Shown piece after piece: positions 41,564 through 49,762 of a stretch of 64,000 nt of DNA. The notes beneath the pieces are model-generated. The model was not told where the DNA came from. It was given only the letters and a program-made list of their open reading frames with translations, and ran no database searches. Origin of the DNA: Pseudomonadota bacterium (GTDB lineage: Bacteria; Pseudomonadota; Gammaproteobacteria; Steroidobacterales; MnTg04). The stretch lies in NCBI GenBank assembly GCA_022572885.1, contig JACZVC010000007.1:40340-104339 (forward strand). The letters run 5' to 3'. Made by a program: the position numbers and the translations under genes. Position 1 is the first letter of the stretch; every line of letters starts with the position of its first letter.

Positions 41564-41624
41564 CCCGGCTTTTTCATGAATCGTCGCGATGATTGCGCAG
41601 AGCATTCATGAATGATCCGGGCTA
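41561..41624. repeat. Inverted repeat, copy B, between hpf and ptsN
   Basis: The left arm TAGCCCGGCTTTTTCAT (from 41561) and the reverse complement of the right arm, TAGCCCGGATCATTCAT (ending at 41624), match over about 21 bases with few mismatches, around a 22-base core. The first three bases are the hpf stop codon. It shares its end sequence with copies A and C. Transcribed, it would make a long hairpin between hpf and ptsN. Confidence 0.7.
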
Positions 41625-41648
41625 TTAGCCTGTCCCAGCCGGCAACTT

Positions 41649-42122
41649 ATGGATGTCAAACAACTACTACCACCAGATCGCGTCGCATGCAATGTCGATG
41701 CGCGCAGCCGCAAACATTTGTTCGAAATTCTAAGTGAATTGCTTGGCAATTCCGATTCAGCCGGTTTGCCGCCAAACGAAATTTTTAGCGGCCTGACCAA
41801 GCGCGAACGGCTAGGCTCGACCGGGCTGAATAACGGGATAGCAATTCCGCATGGTCGCGCAAGCGGTTTGAAACTACCCTGTGCCGCGTTTGCCAAACTG
41901 ATCGAGCCTATCGATTACGAAGCGCCAGATGGCAAGCCGGTCGATCTCGCGCTTGCTGTCCTGTTCCCCGATGGGGATGAAAGTATCGGCATTCTGGCGC
42001 TGGCCGCAGAGGTCCTTAGCGATCCTCAGCTTCAGTCCGGGCTGCGCGAGTGCAATAACAGTCGCTCCTTGCACGAGATGCTGATAGCGACGGCCAGCGC
42101 GTGGCAAGAACGCCAGCCATGA
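41649..42122 (+). CDS. ptsN: Nitrogen-PTS phosphoacceptor EIIA-Ntr
   Basis: Regulatory PTS protein, 157 residues. Phosphorylatable His68 is in NGIAIPHGRASGLK. In relatives it controls potassium transport and other targets according to phosphorylation by EI-Ntr and NPr. It lies between hpf and rapZ as usual. No NPr gene (ptsO) follows rapZ here. Confidence 0.95.
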   Translation: MDVKQLLPPDRVACNVDARSRKHLFEILSELLGNSDSAGLPPNEIFSGLTKRERLGSTGLNNGIAIPHGRASGLKLPCAAFAKLIEPIDYEAPDGKPVDLALAVLFPDGDESIGILALAAEVLSDPQLQSGLRECNNSRSLHEMLIATASAWQERQP

Positions 42123-42135
42123 CCGGGATAGCGGC

Positions 42136-43011
42136 ATGCGCCTGATTATTGTCAGCGGCCTCTCCGGCAGCGGCAAAAGTGTCGCGCTGAATATGCTGGA
42201 GGACCTCGGCTATTACTGCATCGATAATCTGCCGGTAAAACTCGTCGACAACGTGGTCGCCAACGCCAGGGAGTCTGGCAATCAACAGGGCCAGAAGATT
42301 GCCATCGGTATAGATGCGAGAAACCGGGCAGAGGATCTTGCCGAACTGCCGGAACTGATCGGTGAACTCAAGAACAGCGATATTGCTTGCGAATTGATTT
42401 TTACGCATGCGGACGATGGCGTGCTGCTCAATCGCTATAGCGAGACACGCCGCAGGCACCCGCTAAGCGACGACATGACCGGTCTGCGCGAGGCAATCCG
42501 CCGGGAAAAGAAAATCCTCGCGCCGGTACGCAATGCAGCCGACCTGGTACTCGATACTTCGCGAACCAGCGTGCATCAATTGCGGGAAATTGTTCGCCAG
42601 CGGGTTGACCAGCGGGAAGCAGGAAGAATGTCACTGATGTTTCAGTCTTTTGGTTACAAACACGGTATTCCGGGCGATGCCGATTTTGTTTTCGACGTCC
42701 GTTGTCTCCCAAACCCATATTGGGAACCCGCTCTGCGCGACTTGACCGGCCTGGAGCCGGACGTCATCGAGTTCCTAGAGACACAGGAATCGGTTGGCCG
42801 CATGCTGGGCGAGATCGATGGATTGCTGCAGAACTGGTTGCCTGAGTTCGTCCGCGAAAACAGGAATTACCTGACGATCGCGATTGGCTGCACCGGAGGG
42901 AAACACAGGTCAGTCTATATTTGCGAAAACCTGGCCAGCCGGTTCTCCGCCAAGTATCAGAATGTCCTGACCCGGCACAATGAACTGGCCGGGGATCGGG
43001 ATACTGGCTGA
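42136..43011 (+). CDS. rapZ: RNase adaptor / nucleotide-binding protein RapZ
   Basis: In E. coli RapZ senses glucosamine-6-phosphate and guides RNase E to the sRNA GlmZ. The 291 residues have Walker A GLSGSGKS at 8-15, the C-terminal domain with FQSFGYKHGIPGDADFVFDVRCLPNP, and CTGGKHRSVYICENLA. It follows ptsN by 13 bases. Whether GlmY/GlmZ exist in this organism cannot be judged here. Confidence 0.96.
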   Translation: MRLIIVSGLSGSGKSVALNMLEDLGYYCIDNLPVKLVDNVVANARESGNQQGQKIAIGIDARNRAEDLAELPELIGELKNSDIACELIFTHADDGVLLNRYSETRRRHPLSDDMTGLREAIRREKKILAPVRNAADLVLDTSRTSVHQLREIVRQRVDQREAGRMSLMFQSFGYKHGIPGDADFVFDVRCLPNPYWEPALRDLTGLEPDVIEFLETQESVGRMLGEIDGLLQNWLPEFVRENRNYLTIAIGCTGGKHRSVYICENLASRFSAKYQNVLTRHNELAGDRDTG

Positions 43012-43037
43012 CAGCCTGTGTTGAGCGGGCTGACGAT

Positions 43038-43054
43038 GGCAGGTTAGACCTGCC
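43038..43054 (+). terminator. Hairpin after rapZ
   Basis: GGCAGGT (43038-43044) and ACCTGCC (43048-43054) make a perfect 7-base stem with a TAG loop, 26 bases past the rapZ stop. It is followed by CCCC and then TTAT rather than a T-run, so it is a weak terminator candidate between rapZ and mgtE. A second short hairpin GTCCAG/CTGGAC lies at 43083-43100 before mgtE. Confidence 0.35.
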
Positions 43055-43125
43055 CCCCTTATCCTAGTTACACTGCGCATGCGTCCAGCAATGCCTGGAC
43101 AGTGATTCAATCACGGGAATCCAGC

Positions 43126-44481
43126 ATGACGGCAGAGATTTTGACAGCGGCGGAGACCCGCCTACAAAGGCTGCGCGAAGCGTTGCAATCGGGTGGCCTG
43201 CAGCAGGTAGGCGGCCTGATCAACGCGCTGCATCCCGCGGAAATAGGCAATCTGCTCGAATCGCTGCCGCCGGCCGAGCGTGAAGTCGTCTGGGAGCTGG
43301 TCGATCAGGACATCGAGGGTGATGTGCTCGTCGAACTCAATGACGAGGTCCGCGGCAAGCTGATCGAGGACATGGATGCAGCAGAGTTGCTGGCGGCAAT
43401 CGATGGCATGGAGGTCGACGATCTTGCGGACCTGATCGCCGATCTGCCGGAAACGATCACCCTGCAGATACTGCGTTCAATGGGCCATCAGGATCGCGAG
43501 CGCCTGAGTACGGTCATGGCCTACCCGGAAGACAGCGCCGGTGGCTTGATGAACACCGACACCGTAACCGTCAGGCCGGACGTAAGCCTGGAGGTAGTCT
43601 TGCGGTACACCCGCCAGCGCAAGGAAATACCCCAGGGCACCGACCTGTTTTTCGTGGTCGACCGCAATGACCAGTATCTCGGCAGTCTCGATATCAGTTG
43701 CCTTATCACCAACGACCCACAAACCGTGGTGTCAGATCTGATCGACAAAGACCGACCGGGCATCCTGCCCGGGACGCCCGCGACAGACGTTGCCAGCTTG
43801 TTCGAGGATCGCGATCTCCGTTCGGCGCCGGTCGTGGACGAAGATGGCCGCCTGCTCGGACGCATCACGGTTGACGATGTCGTCGACGTCATCCGTGATG
43901 AAGCCGAACACTCGCTGATGAGCATGGCCGGCCTCGATGAAGAGGACGACATGTTTGCCGGCGTTTTTACAAGTTCGCGCCGCCGGTCGGTCTGGCTGGG
44001 CATTAACCTGGCAACCGCTTTTCTTGCCGCATGGGTAGTCGGCCTGTTCCAGGCGACACTGGCGGAAGTCGTCGCACTCGCCGTATTGATGCCTATCGTG
44101 GCCAGCATGGGTGGCGTTGCCGGCAATCAGACACTGATCCTGATGATCAGGGGAATGGCGCTCGGCCAGGTCGAAAAATCCAACGCGCGCTGGTTGATGA
44201 TCAAGGAAACCGCCGTTGGTCTGCTAAACGGGATGGGCTGGGCGACCGTGGTCGCAGTGGCGGTGGTGTTCTGGTTCCAGGACTGGCGGATCGGCGCGGT
44301 TATCGCGGCGGCAATGGTCATAAATCTGCTGGTTGCAGCCGCGTCCGGGGTTATGGTACCGATCGTTCTCAAGCGCATGGATGTCGATCCGGCGCTGGCC
44401 GGCGGCGTGGTTCTTACGACGATTACCGATGTCGTCGGATTTATGTCATTCCTCGGCCTCGGGACTCTTTTCCTCACCTGA
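43126..44481 (+). CDS. mgtE: Magnesium transporter MgtE
   Basis: Mg2+ channel gated by cytoplasmic Mg2+. ATG at 43126, behind GGGA, gives 451 residues; a GTG eight codons upstream is an alternative. Domains in order: the N domain with HPAEIGNLLESLPPAER, a CBS pair (about 130-255), a plug helix and five membrane helices with the selectivity-region motif MGGVAGNQT. It follows rapZ by 114 bases and overlaps the 3' end of the patatin gene on the other strand by 36 bases. Confidence 0.96.
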   Translation: MTAEILTAAETRLQRLREALQSGGLQQVGGLINALHPAEIGNLLESLPPAEREVVWELVDQDIEGDVLVELNDEVRGKLIEDMDAAELLAAIDGMEVDDLADLIADLPETITLQILRSMGHQDRERLSTVMAYPEDSAGGLMNTDTVTVRPDVSLEVVLRYTRQRKEIPQGTDLFFVVDRNDQYLGSLDISCLITNDPQTVVSDLIDKDRPGILPGTPATDVASLFEDRDLRSAPVVDEDGRLLGRITVDDVVDVIRDEAEHSLMSMAGLDEEDDMFAGVFTSSRRRSVWLGINLATAFLAAWVVGLFQATLAEVVALAVLMPIVASMGGVAGNQTLILMIRGMALGQVEKSNARWLMIKETAVGLLNGMGWATVVAVAVVFWFQDWRIGAVIAAAMVINLLVAAASGVMVPIVLKRMDVDPALAGGVVLTTITDVVGFMSFLGLGTLFLT

Positions 44482-45675
44482 CAGATCTGCGCGCATGATT
44501 CTCGGTGCGGTCAAACTTCTTATCGGTTCGTCATTGAGGAACGCCCGCAAGGATTCCTCCTGCGCTTTACCATCGCGATAACCGAGCCGGATCAGGTCGC
44601 GGGTAAAGCCACCTTCAAACAACAGGTAACTGATCAGCTGTCTGCCGCCACGATTCATCGCGCCCATCCCGCGTAGCAGGATACGAACCGAACGCGGCAA
44701 TTCGTGGGCGTGTTTCAGGGCGATTTCCCGAATATCCTCGCTGGGCACCATGACCAGGCAATCTATCCTGCGTAGCAATCGGCCCCCCGACACCGCGCTT
44801 TGCTGCGGCAGATGCTCGAGCAAGTTGTTGATCCGTGTGATTCTCTCCAGATCGGCGTACAGACCGTCCATGAACAAGGTATCCAGCATATAACCGGCGA
44901 TCTGGCCCAGGCTTGGCGAGTCGTCCCATTCCCGATCCCGTGGCGATTCGCCCGTCTCGTCCCGCACGCTGATCGCAAGCAGGCGATCAGCGCCGAGGTG
45001 TATCGCAGCGCTGAGCGGCGTCGCCTGGCGCATCGCGCCATCGCCAAAATATTCGTCGCCGATGCGTACCGGCGAAAAGATGACCGGCATCGCCGCACTG
45101 GCCATCAGATGATCGAGACCGATTTTGCCCGCCCTGCCCTCACGGCGAATGCGATGCCACGGCCGGTGACCGGGCGCGGCCTGGTAAAAGGAAATGGATT
45201 TTGCGGAACCGTAGCCGGATGCGGTAATAACCAGCGCTTCCAGCGACCCGTGTTCGATTGCCGTGGCGATCTTGTCGAAATCCACATCGCGAGCCAGCAA
45301 CTCACGCAAGGGTGAGCTATCCAGCAGGCAGGCCGGGTTTTTTAGCAATGCGCCACCCGATACCATGCTCAGGAACCAGTGCAGACTGGTGCGCAGCATG
45401 GTCCAGGCATCGGTGCGGTAAACGTGGTGCGCGCGGAAATTTCGCCAGACCCTGGCCATTTGCGCGACCGCCAGGCGATAGTTGTCGGCGTTGCTGGCAA
45501 GCACCGCACTGTTGATGGCGCCTGCCGATGTTCCACTGATGATTGGAAAGGGACTGGTTGAGCCGCGCGGAATCATCTCGGCAATGGCCTTTAGTACACC
45601 GACCTGGTATGCGGCACGCGCGCCGCCACCGGGCAGGACCAGTCCTTTCTGCAATTTTTGTGCTCTGTTAACCAA
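44446..45675 (-). CDS. Patatin-like phospholipase
   Basis: Probable cytoplasmic serine lipase/acyl hydrolase of 409 residues. The oxyanion loop is PGGGARAAYQVGVL, the nucleophile elbow is GTSAG (S50), and the dyad Asp is in FGDGAMRQATPL. A patatin domain of about 260 residues is followed by a roughly 120-residue helical C-terminus of the DUF3336-free bacterial type. No signal peptide. The substrate is unknown. It is convergent with mgtE and overlaps it by 36 bases. Confidence 0.87.
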   Translation of the reverse strand: MVNRAQKLQKGLVLPGGGARAAYQVGVLKAIAEMIPRGSTSPFPIISGTSAGAINSAVLASNADNYRLAVAQMARVWRNFRAHHVYRTDAWTMLRTSLHWFLSMVSGGALLKNPACLLDSSPLRELLARDVDFDKIATAIEHGSLEALVITASGYGSAKSISFYQAAPGHRPWHRIRREGRAGKIGLDHLMASAAMPVIFSPVRIGDEYFGDGAMRQATPLSAAIHLGADRLLAISVRDETGESPRDREWDDSPSLGQIAGYMLDTLFMDGLYADLERITRINNLLEHLPQQSAVSGGRLLRRIDCLVMVPSEDIREIALKHAHELPRSVRILLRGMGAMNRGGRQLISYLLFEGGFTRDLIRLGYRDGKAQEESLRAFLNDEPIRSLTAPRIMRADLSGEEKSPEAEE

Positions 45676-45720
45676 GGCAAAAATCCATTTTGTCTGATCT
45701 CTCGATACCAGCCACCATCG

Positions 45721-46743
45721 CTATGCGGTCAACACGATTCTATATCGTGCCTCGCCATCCGCAAGGATTTGCAGAGCCTCATTGACCTGGTCCATAGGCA
45801 TCTGGACCACCCACGGATAAATCTCATTGGCGGCCGAGTATTCCAGCATTTCCCGGGTCATGTCCCGACTGCCTATGGAACTGCCGGTCAGTGTTTTCTG
45901 TTCGCCAACCAAATTGTCGATTGGGACCGTGATCGTCGCTGCCGGCATCCCAACCAGGCAAAGCGTGCCATTTGGCCTCAACAGGCGCATATAGACCGAC
46001 CAGTCCAGATCCGCGCTGACCGTAACCAGCAGCAGATCGAAGGCCGCTGCGGAGGTGGCCAATTGGCCGCCATCCGTGTTGTCCAGAAAGAATTGCGCGC
46101 CCAGGACCTTGGCATCTTGTTCCCTCCCCGGTCCACGAGCGATAGCAGTCACTCGGTGGCCCATGCGGCTGGCGTACTGCACGGCCAGGTGCCCCAGGCC
46201 ACCGATGCCAACGACACCAACATCCCGGCCCGTCCGCGGCAGCAGCCTTTTCAGCGGCGAGTATACCGTTACGCCGGCGCACAACAACGGTGCGGCCCGG
46301 AGATCGCTAAGGCCCTGGGGAATCGGATGGCTAAACCGGGAATCAACCCGTATCCGGCTGGCAAATCCGCCCACATTGGCTACGCAGGTTCTTTTGGGCT
46401 TGCTGCAAAGATTATCCTCACCGGCATGACAACTGGGGCAATCCAGGCAGGCGCCGCATAACCACCCCACGCCGACTCTCTGACCGACTGCCAGGTCACT
46501 GACCGCCTTGCCCGCCGCGATTATCCGTCCGACCACCTCATGACCGGGAACCAGCGGGTACTCGCTGATACCCCAGTCATCGTTGACCAGGTGCAAATCG
46601 CTGTGACACAGGCCGCAGGCGATCACCTCCAGCTCGACATCCATTGGGCCCAGCGCATTCAGCCTGGCTCGGCCCAGCGTCAAAGGCTGCCCCGGGGCAG
46701 CCGTCAGCCACGCGCTGGTTTCATCAGCCGATTTACTCGCCAT
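45721..46743 (-). CDS. Zinc-dependent alcohol dehydrogenase, CAD/YahK-like
   Basis: MDR-superfamily oxidoreductase, 340 residues from ATG 46743; 30 upstream codons of open frame are not similar to the family. The catalytic zinc site is CGLCHSDLH with GHEVVGRI; the structural zinc site is CGACLDCPSCHAGEDNLC. The cofactor Rossmann loop is GVVGIGGLGHLAVQYA. It is most like NADP-linked aldehyde reductases or propanol-preferring enzymes; substrate not predictable. It is divergent from the peroxiredoxin gene. Confidence 0.88.
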   Translation of the reverse strand: MASKSADETSAWLTAAPGQPLTLGRARLNALGPMDVELEVIACGLCHSDLHLVNDDWGISEYPLVPGHEVVGRIIAAGKAVSDLAVGQRVGVGWLCGACLDCPSCHAGEDNLCSKPKRTCVANVGGFASRIRVDSRFSHPIPQGLSDLRAAPLLCAGVTVYSPLKRLLPRTGRDVGVVGIGGLGHLAVQYASRMGHRVTAIARGPGREQDAKVLGAQFFLDNTDGGQLATSAAAFDLLLVTVSADLDWSVYMRLLRPNGTLCLVGMPAATITVPIDNLVGEQKTLTGSSIGSRDMTREMLEYSAANEIYPWVVQMPMDQVNEALQILADGEARYRIVLTA

Positions 46744-46851
46744 CGATATGCCTGCATGTATGTTCTTGGGCTGCCAGACGCGCGAGCGGCCAGCGCATAG
46801 GTTATGCTGACCGTCGATGCTGGACTCGAACATCTATCGTGGAGACCTATA

Positions 46852-47382
46852 GTGTATAAATCAATCCTGCCGATCCTGTTTTGCCTGGGTCTGCTTTCAC
46901 CGGCTGTGGTCGCGGCAAGCCCCGCAGTAGGACAACCGGCGCCGGCTTTTAAACTGCAAGACCAGAACGGCGACTGGCACCAACTGGATGATTACGACGG
47001 CCAGTGGGTAGTCCTGTACTTTTATCCGAAGAATTTCACGCCCGGCTGCACGACCGAGGCGTGCTCGTTCAGAGACGATATATTCAAATTTCGCAAGCTG
47101 AATATCGCCCTGCTGGGCGTCAGCATGGACGATGTCGAGTCGCACCGGGAATTTGCCAAGGAATACAGCCTGCCTTTTTCATTGCTGGCCGATGACGATG
47201 GCGAGATTTCCCGCCGCTATGGAACCTATCTCGGCATCGGTGGCGGCGTCGGCATAGCGAAGCGCCAGACTTTCCTGATCGACCCTGATGGGCTATTGGC
47301 AAAGCATTATCCAAAAGTTGACCCGGATGTTCACTCGGCGCAGGTCATTGCCGACCTGACAGCCCTGATGGCCGCGGACTGA
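46852..47382 (+). CDS. Exported peroxiredoxin, BCP/PrxQ type
   Basis: Thiol peroxidase of 176 residues starting at GTG 46852 behind GGAGA. Unlike cytoplasmic Bcp it carries a signal peptide (YKSILPILFCLGLLSPAVVAA). The peroxidatic Cys66 and resolving Cys71 are in FTPGCTTEACSFRD, the PrxQ spacing. It probably acts in the periplasm with a thioredoxin-like donor. Its 3' end overlaps the acylase gene on the other strand by 38 bases. Confidence 0.9.
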   Translation: MYKSILPILFCLGLLSPAVVAASPAVGQPAPAFKLQDQNGDWHQLDDYDGQWVVLYFYPKNFTPGCTTEACSFRDDIFKFRKLNIALLGVSMDDVESHREFAKEYSLPFSLLADDDGEISRRYGTYLGIGGGVGIAKRQTFLIDPDGLLAKHYPKVDPDVHSAQVIADLTALMAAD

Positions 47383-49753
47383 CCGGTAGCAACTGCAAGA
47401 TATGTACCGGCTCCCCGGGCAGGAACGGTAGCGGTTTACCGCTTGCCCAGGCCCGAAACCCGGCGCGGTAATATGCGGACAGAGGATGTCCGCTCTGGCC
47501 ACCCGGCATATGGAAGTAACCCTCCGCTTCGCGCCCCGGGGCAACGGCAAAGCGTTCGGACGCACCGAAATTCGCGCTCTGCACAAGCGGCATGAAGGTG
47601 TCGCCCGATGCCGCATGGGGCGGCATATTCAGATATGCGCCAAGCACGGGAATCTTGCCCAGCGGGTGGTTGATGCGAACCACATTGTAATCGCCCCAGG
47701 TCGCCAGCTGCCCATCCCGGTCCGGATCCAGCTTGCTGACAGCATCATCCAGTGCGGCCAGCAGGAAATCCGGCCATGAATCGTATTGCGGATCCAGCAA
47801 ATGCCGCGGCCGCTGGTCGACCAATTGCCACAACGCCCCCTCGAACCTGCGGCTCAGGCGCGGCTGGTAATCCGGATCGGCCCGCCGGGCCTCCAGGGTC
47901 AGAAAATGTCTAACACGGCCAAAACAAAGATTCCGGAACTCTCGTACCAGGCGATACGCCTGCGAACCCGTCGATGCCCTCAGCTCGTTGTCCGCCAGAA
48001 CGCTTGCCGCCAGTTGCCGCTGCGCGGTCTGCCTGGTGCCGGGCATCGCCAGCAGATCCAGCGCGAGACGCCGCCAACGGTCCAGAAACAAAGCCCGGTC
48101 ATCCAGTTGGATTTTTAGAAAATCACCTGGGGTTGCATTTTGCAATGGAGCCAGATCGTCACGAATCTGCCTACTCCTCGCGCCGAGGCTGTAACCGCCA
48201 TCACCAATCAGGGTCAGTTCCGCCTCGCCGACTGTCCTGGAATTCGCAGTCCAGATTTGCCCGGAGGCAGGATCGGTCACGCGCGGGTACTCCGCCGCGC
48301 TGATCCAGCCATTCCAGCCGGTCCCTGGGCGCGCCCACGACGCCGGCAGCAGGGGATCGTAACCACCCTCGCGGCGCGGAATTTTCCCGATTATCGTCCA
48401 GCCGATATTGCCATCCGCATCGGCAACCACCAGATTTTGCTGCGGCATGCCGATTTCGGGCGCAACCCGCAGCGCTTCATCGACGCTGTCGGCGAACATC
48501 ATTTCCAGCAGCCGCACGTTGGTCGCTTCCGGCATCGCCGCGAGCCAGCGTACGCTGTGCAGCCGGCCTTGCCGGTCGCGCCCGATGACCGGGCCCCAAC
48601 GGCTGTAGCGCACATCCAGGACCACATCCTCGCCGCCCTTGATCCGGATCGTCTCGCGGTGGATTTGCAGATCGCGGTAACCATCGGCAGTGAGGTATCG
48701 CCCATCATCCTCAGGATGACTTTCCAGGATTACCCGGTCCGACCAGTCCCCATAACTGTTGGTATAAGACCAGGCTACCCGCCCGTTGCTGCCGGCTATC
48801 ATCAACGGCGTACCCGGCAAGGTCACGCCGGTGACATCCAGGTTCCTGCCACGTACATTGCCGACCCTGAAACGCGCCCGGTACCAGACCGCGGGTACCC
48901 GCTGCCGCAAATGCATGTCGTTGGCCAACATGCCGCCGCCGTGTGCGGTTCGCTGACCCGCCAGCGCCCAGTTATTGCTGCCCACGGCCATTTCCGGCTG
49001 GTATTCGGGCGCTGCAGAATCGGTGTCGCGCAAGGCCCCGGCAATCGACCTGAGGTCGTAGACCTCGGCCGCTGGCGGTGGCGGCGGGTTGATCGTCGGA
49101 CCGGTCAGGGGCGCATCCCACTGGCTACCCGCGGGATACAGGAAACGGTACATCGGCGCAGCCAGGACGCTTCGCAGATAACCCCGTTCAGCATCGGAGT
49201 CGGCGTTTTCATCTTGCAGATCCGCATACATCGCCAGCACCACCAGCAGACTGTCCTCGGGGATCCATGGCTGTGGCGGCTGACGCAGCAGCAAGTACTC
49301 GAACGGGCTGACTGCCAGCGCGCCCAGACCCGCGTTGACGCCATCGGCATAGGCTTCGAGCATGCGCCTGTGACCGGCCGTCAAGCCTGTGAGAATTTGC
49401 CCCGCAACGTGGCGCAGCCGGTGTATGCGCACCGAGCGATCGTGAGCCAGCGCGCGGCTGCCGAACAGTTCCGACAATTCACCGGCGGCAGAGCGGCGTT
49501 GCAAATCCATCTGGAAAAAGCGCTCTTGCGCGTGCAGAAACCCGATGGCGCGGGCCAGGTCGTCCAGGCTCCAGGCGCTAAGCTCGGGTACGCCGAGACG
49601 ATCGCGTTTTACCGTAACCGGCGCCTTCAGGCCGGCGAGTTCGAAAGATCCATCGAGCTGGGGCAGACTGCCATGCAACGCGGCCCAACCGGCGAAAAAT
49701 GCGCCTGCAGGCAGAAGTACCGCCAGCAGCAGCAATCGGCGAATTCTTCTCAT
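47345..49753 (-). CDS. Penicillin acylase family Ntn-hydrolase
   Basis: Exported 802-residue acylase. A basic N-terminus and hydrophobic stretch (RRLLLLAVLLPAGAFFAGW) act as signal or anchor. The alpha region carries RDRLGVPELSAWSLDDLARAIGFLHAQERFFQMDLQRR. The autocleavage site is G258-S259 (AVGSNNWALAG), so Ser259 becomes the N-terminal nucleophile of the beta chain. ANDMHL and SYTNSYGDWSD follow. Family members cleave beta-lactams, acyl-homoserine lactones or other amides; the natural substrate is unknown. It starts 9 bases after pyk, as the last gene of a sugar-metabolism operon. Confidence 0.92.
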   Translation of the reverse strand: MRRIRRLLLLAVLLPAGAFFAGWAALHGSLPQLDGSFELAGLKAPVTVKRDRLGVPELSAWSLDDLARAIGFLHAQERFFQMDLQRRSAAGELSELFGSRALAHDRSVRIHRLRHVAGQILTGLTAGHRRMLEAYADGVNAGLGALAVSPFEYLLLRQPPQPWIPEDSLLVVLAMYADLQDENADSDAERGYLRSVLAAPMYRFLYPAGSQWDAPLTGPTINPPPPPAAEVYDLRSIAGALRDTDSAAPEYQPEMAVGSNNWALAGQRTAHGGGMLANDMHLRQRVPAVWYRARFRVGNVRGRNLDVTGVTLPGTPLMIAGSNGRVAWSYTNSYGDWSDRVILESHPEDDGRYLTADGYRDLQIHRETIRIKGGEDVVLDVRYSRWGPVIGRDRQGRLHSVRWLAAMPEATNVRLLEMMFADSVDEALRVAPEIGMPQQNLVVADADGNIGWTIIGKIPRREGGYDPLLPASWARPGTGWNGWISAAEYPRVTDPASGQIWTANSRTVGEAELTLIGDGGYSLGARSRQIRDDLAPLQNATPGDFLKIQLDDRALFLDRWRRLALDLLAMPGTRQTAQRQLAASVLADNELRASTGSQAYRLVREFRNLCFGRVRHFLTLEARRADPDYQPRLSRRFEGALWQLVDQRPRHLLDPQYDSWPDFLLAALDDAVSKLDPDRDGQLATWGDYNVVRINHPLGKIPVLGAYLNMPPHAASGDTFMPLVQSANFGASERFAVAPGREAEGYFHMPGGQSGHPLSAYYRAGFRAWASGKPLPFLPGEPVHILQLLPVSPRPSGLSGRQ

Positions 49754-49762
49754 CAGGCTTTT

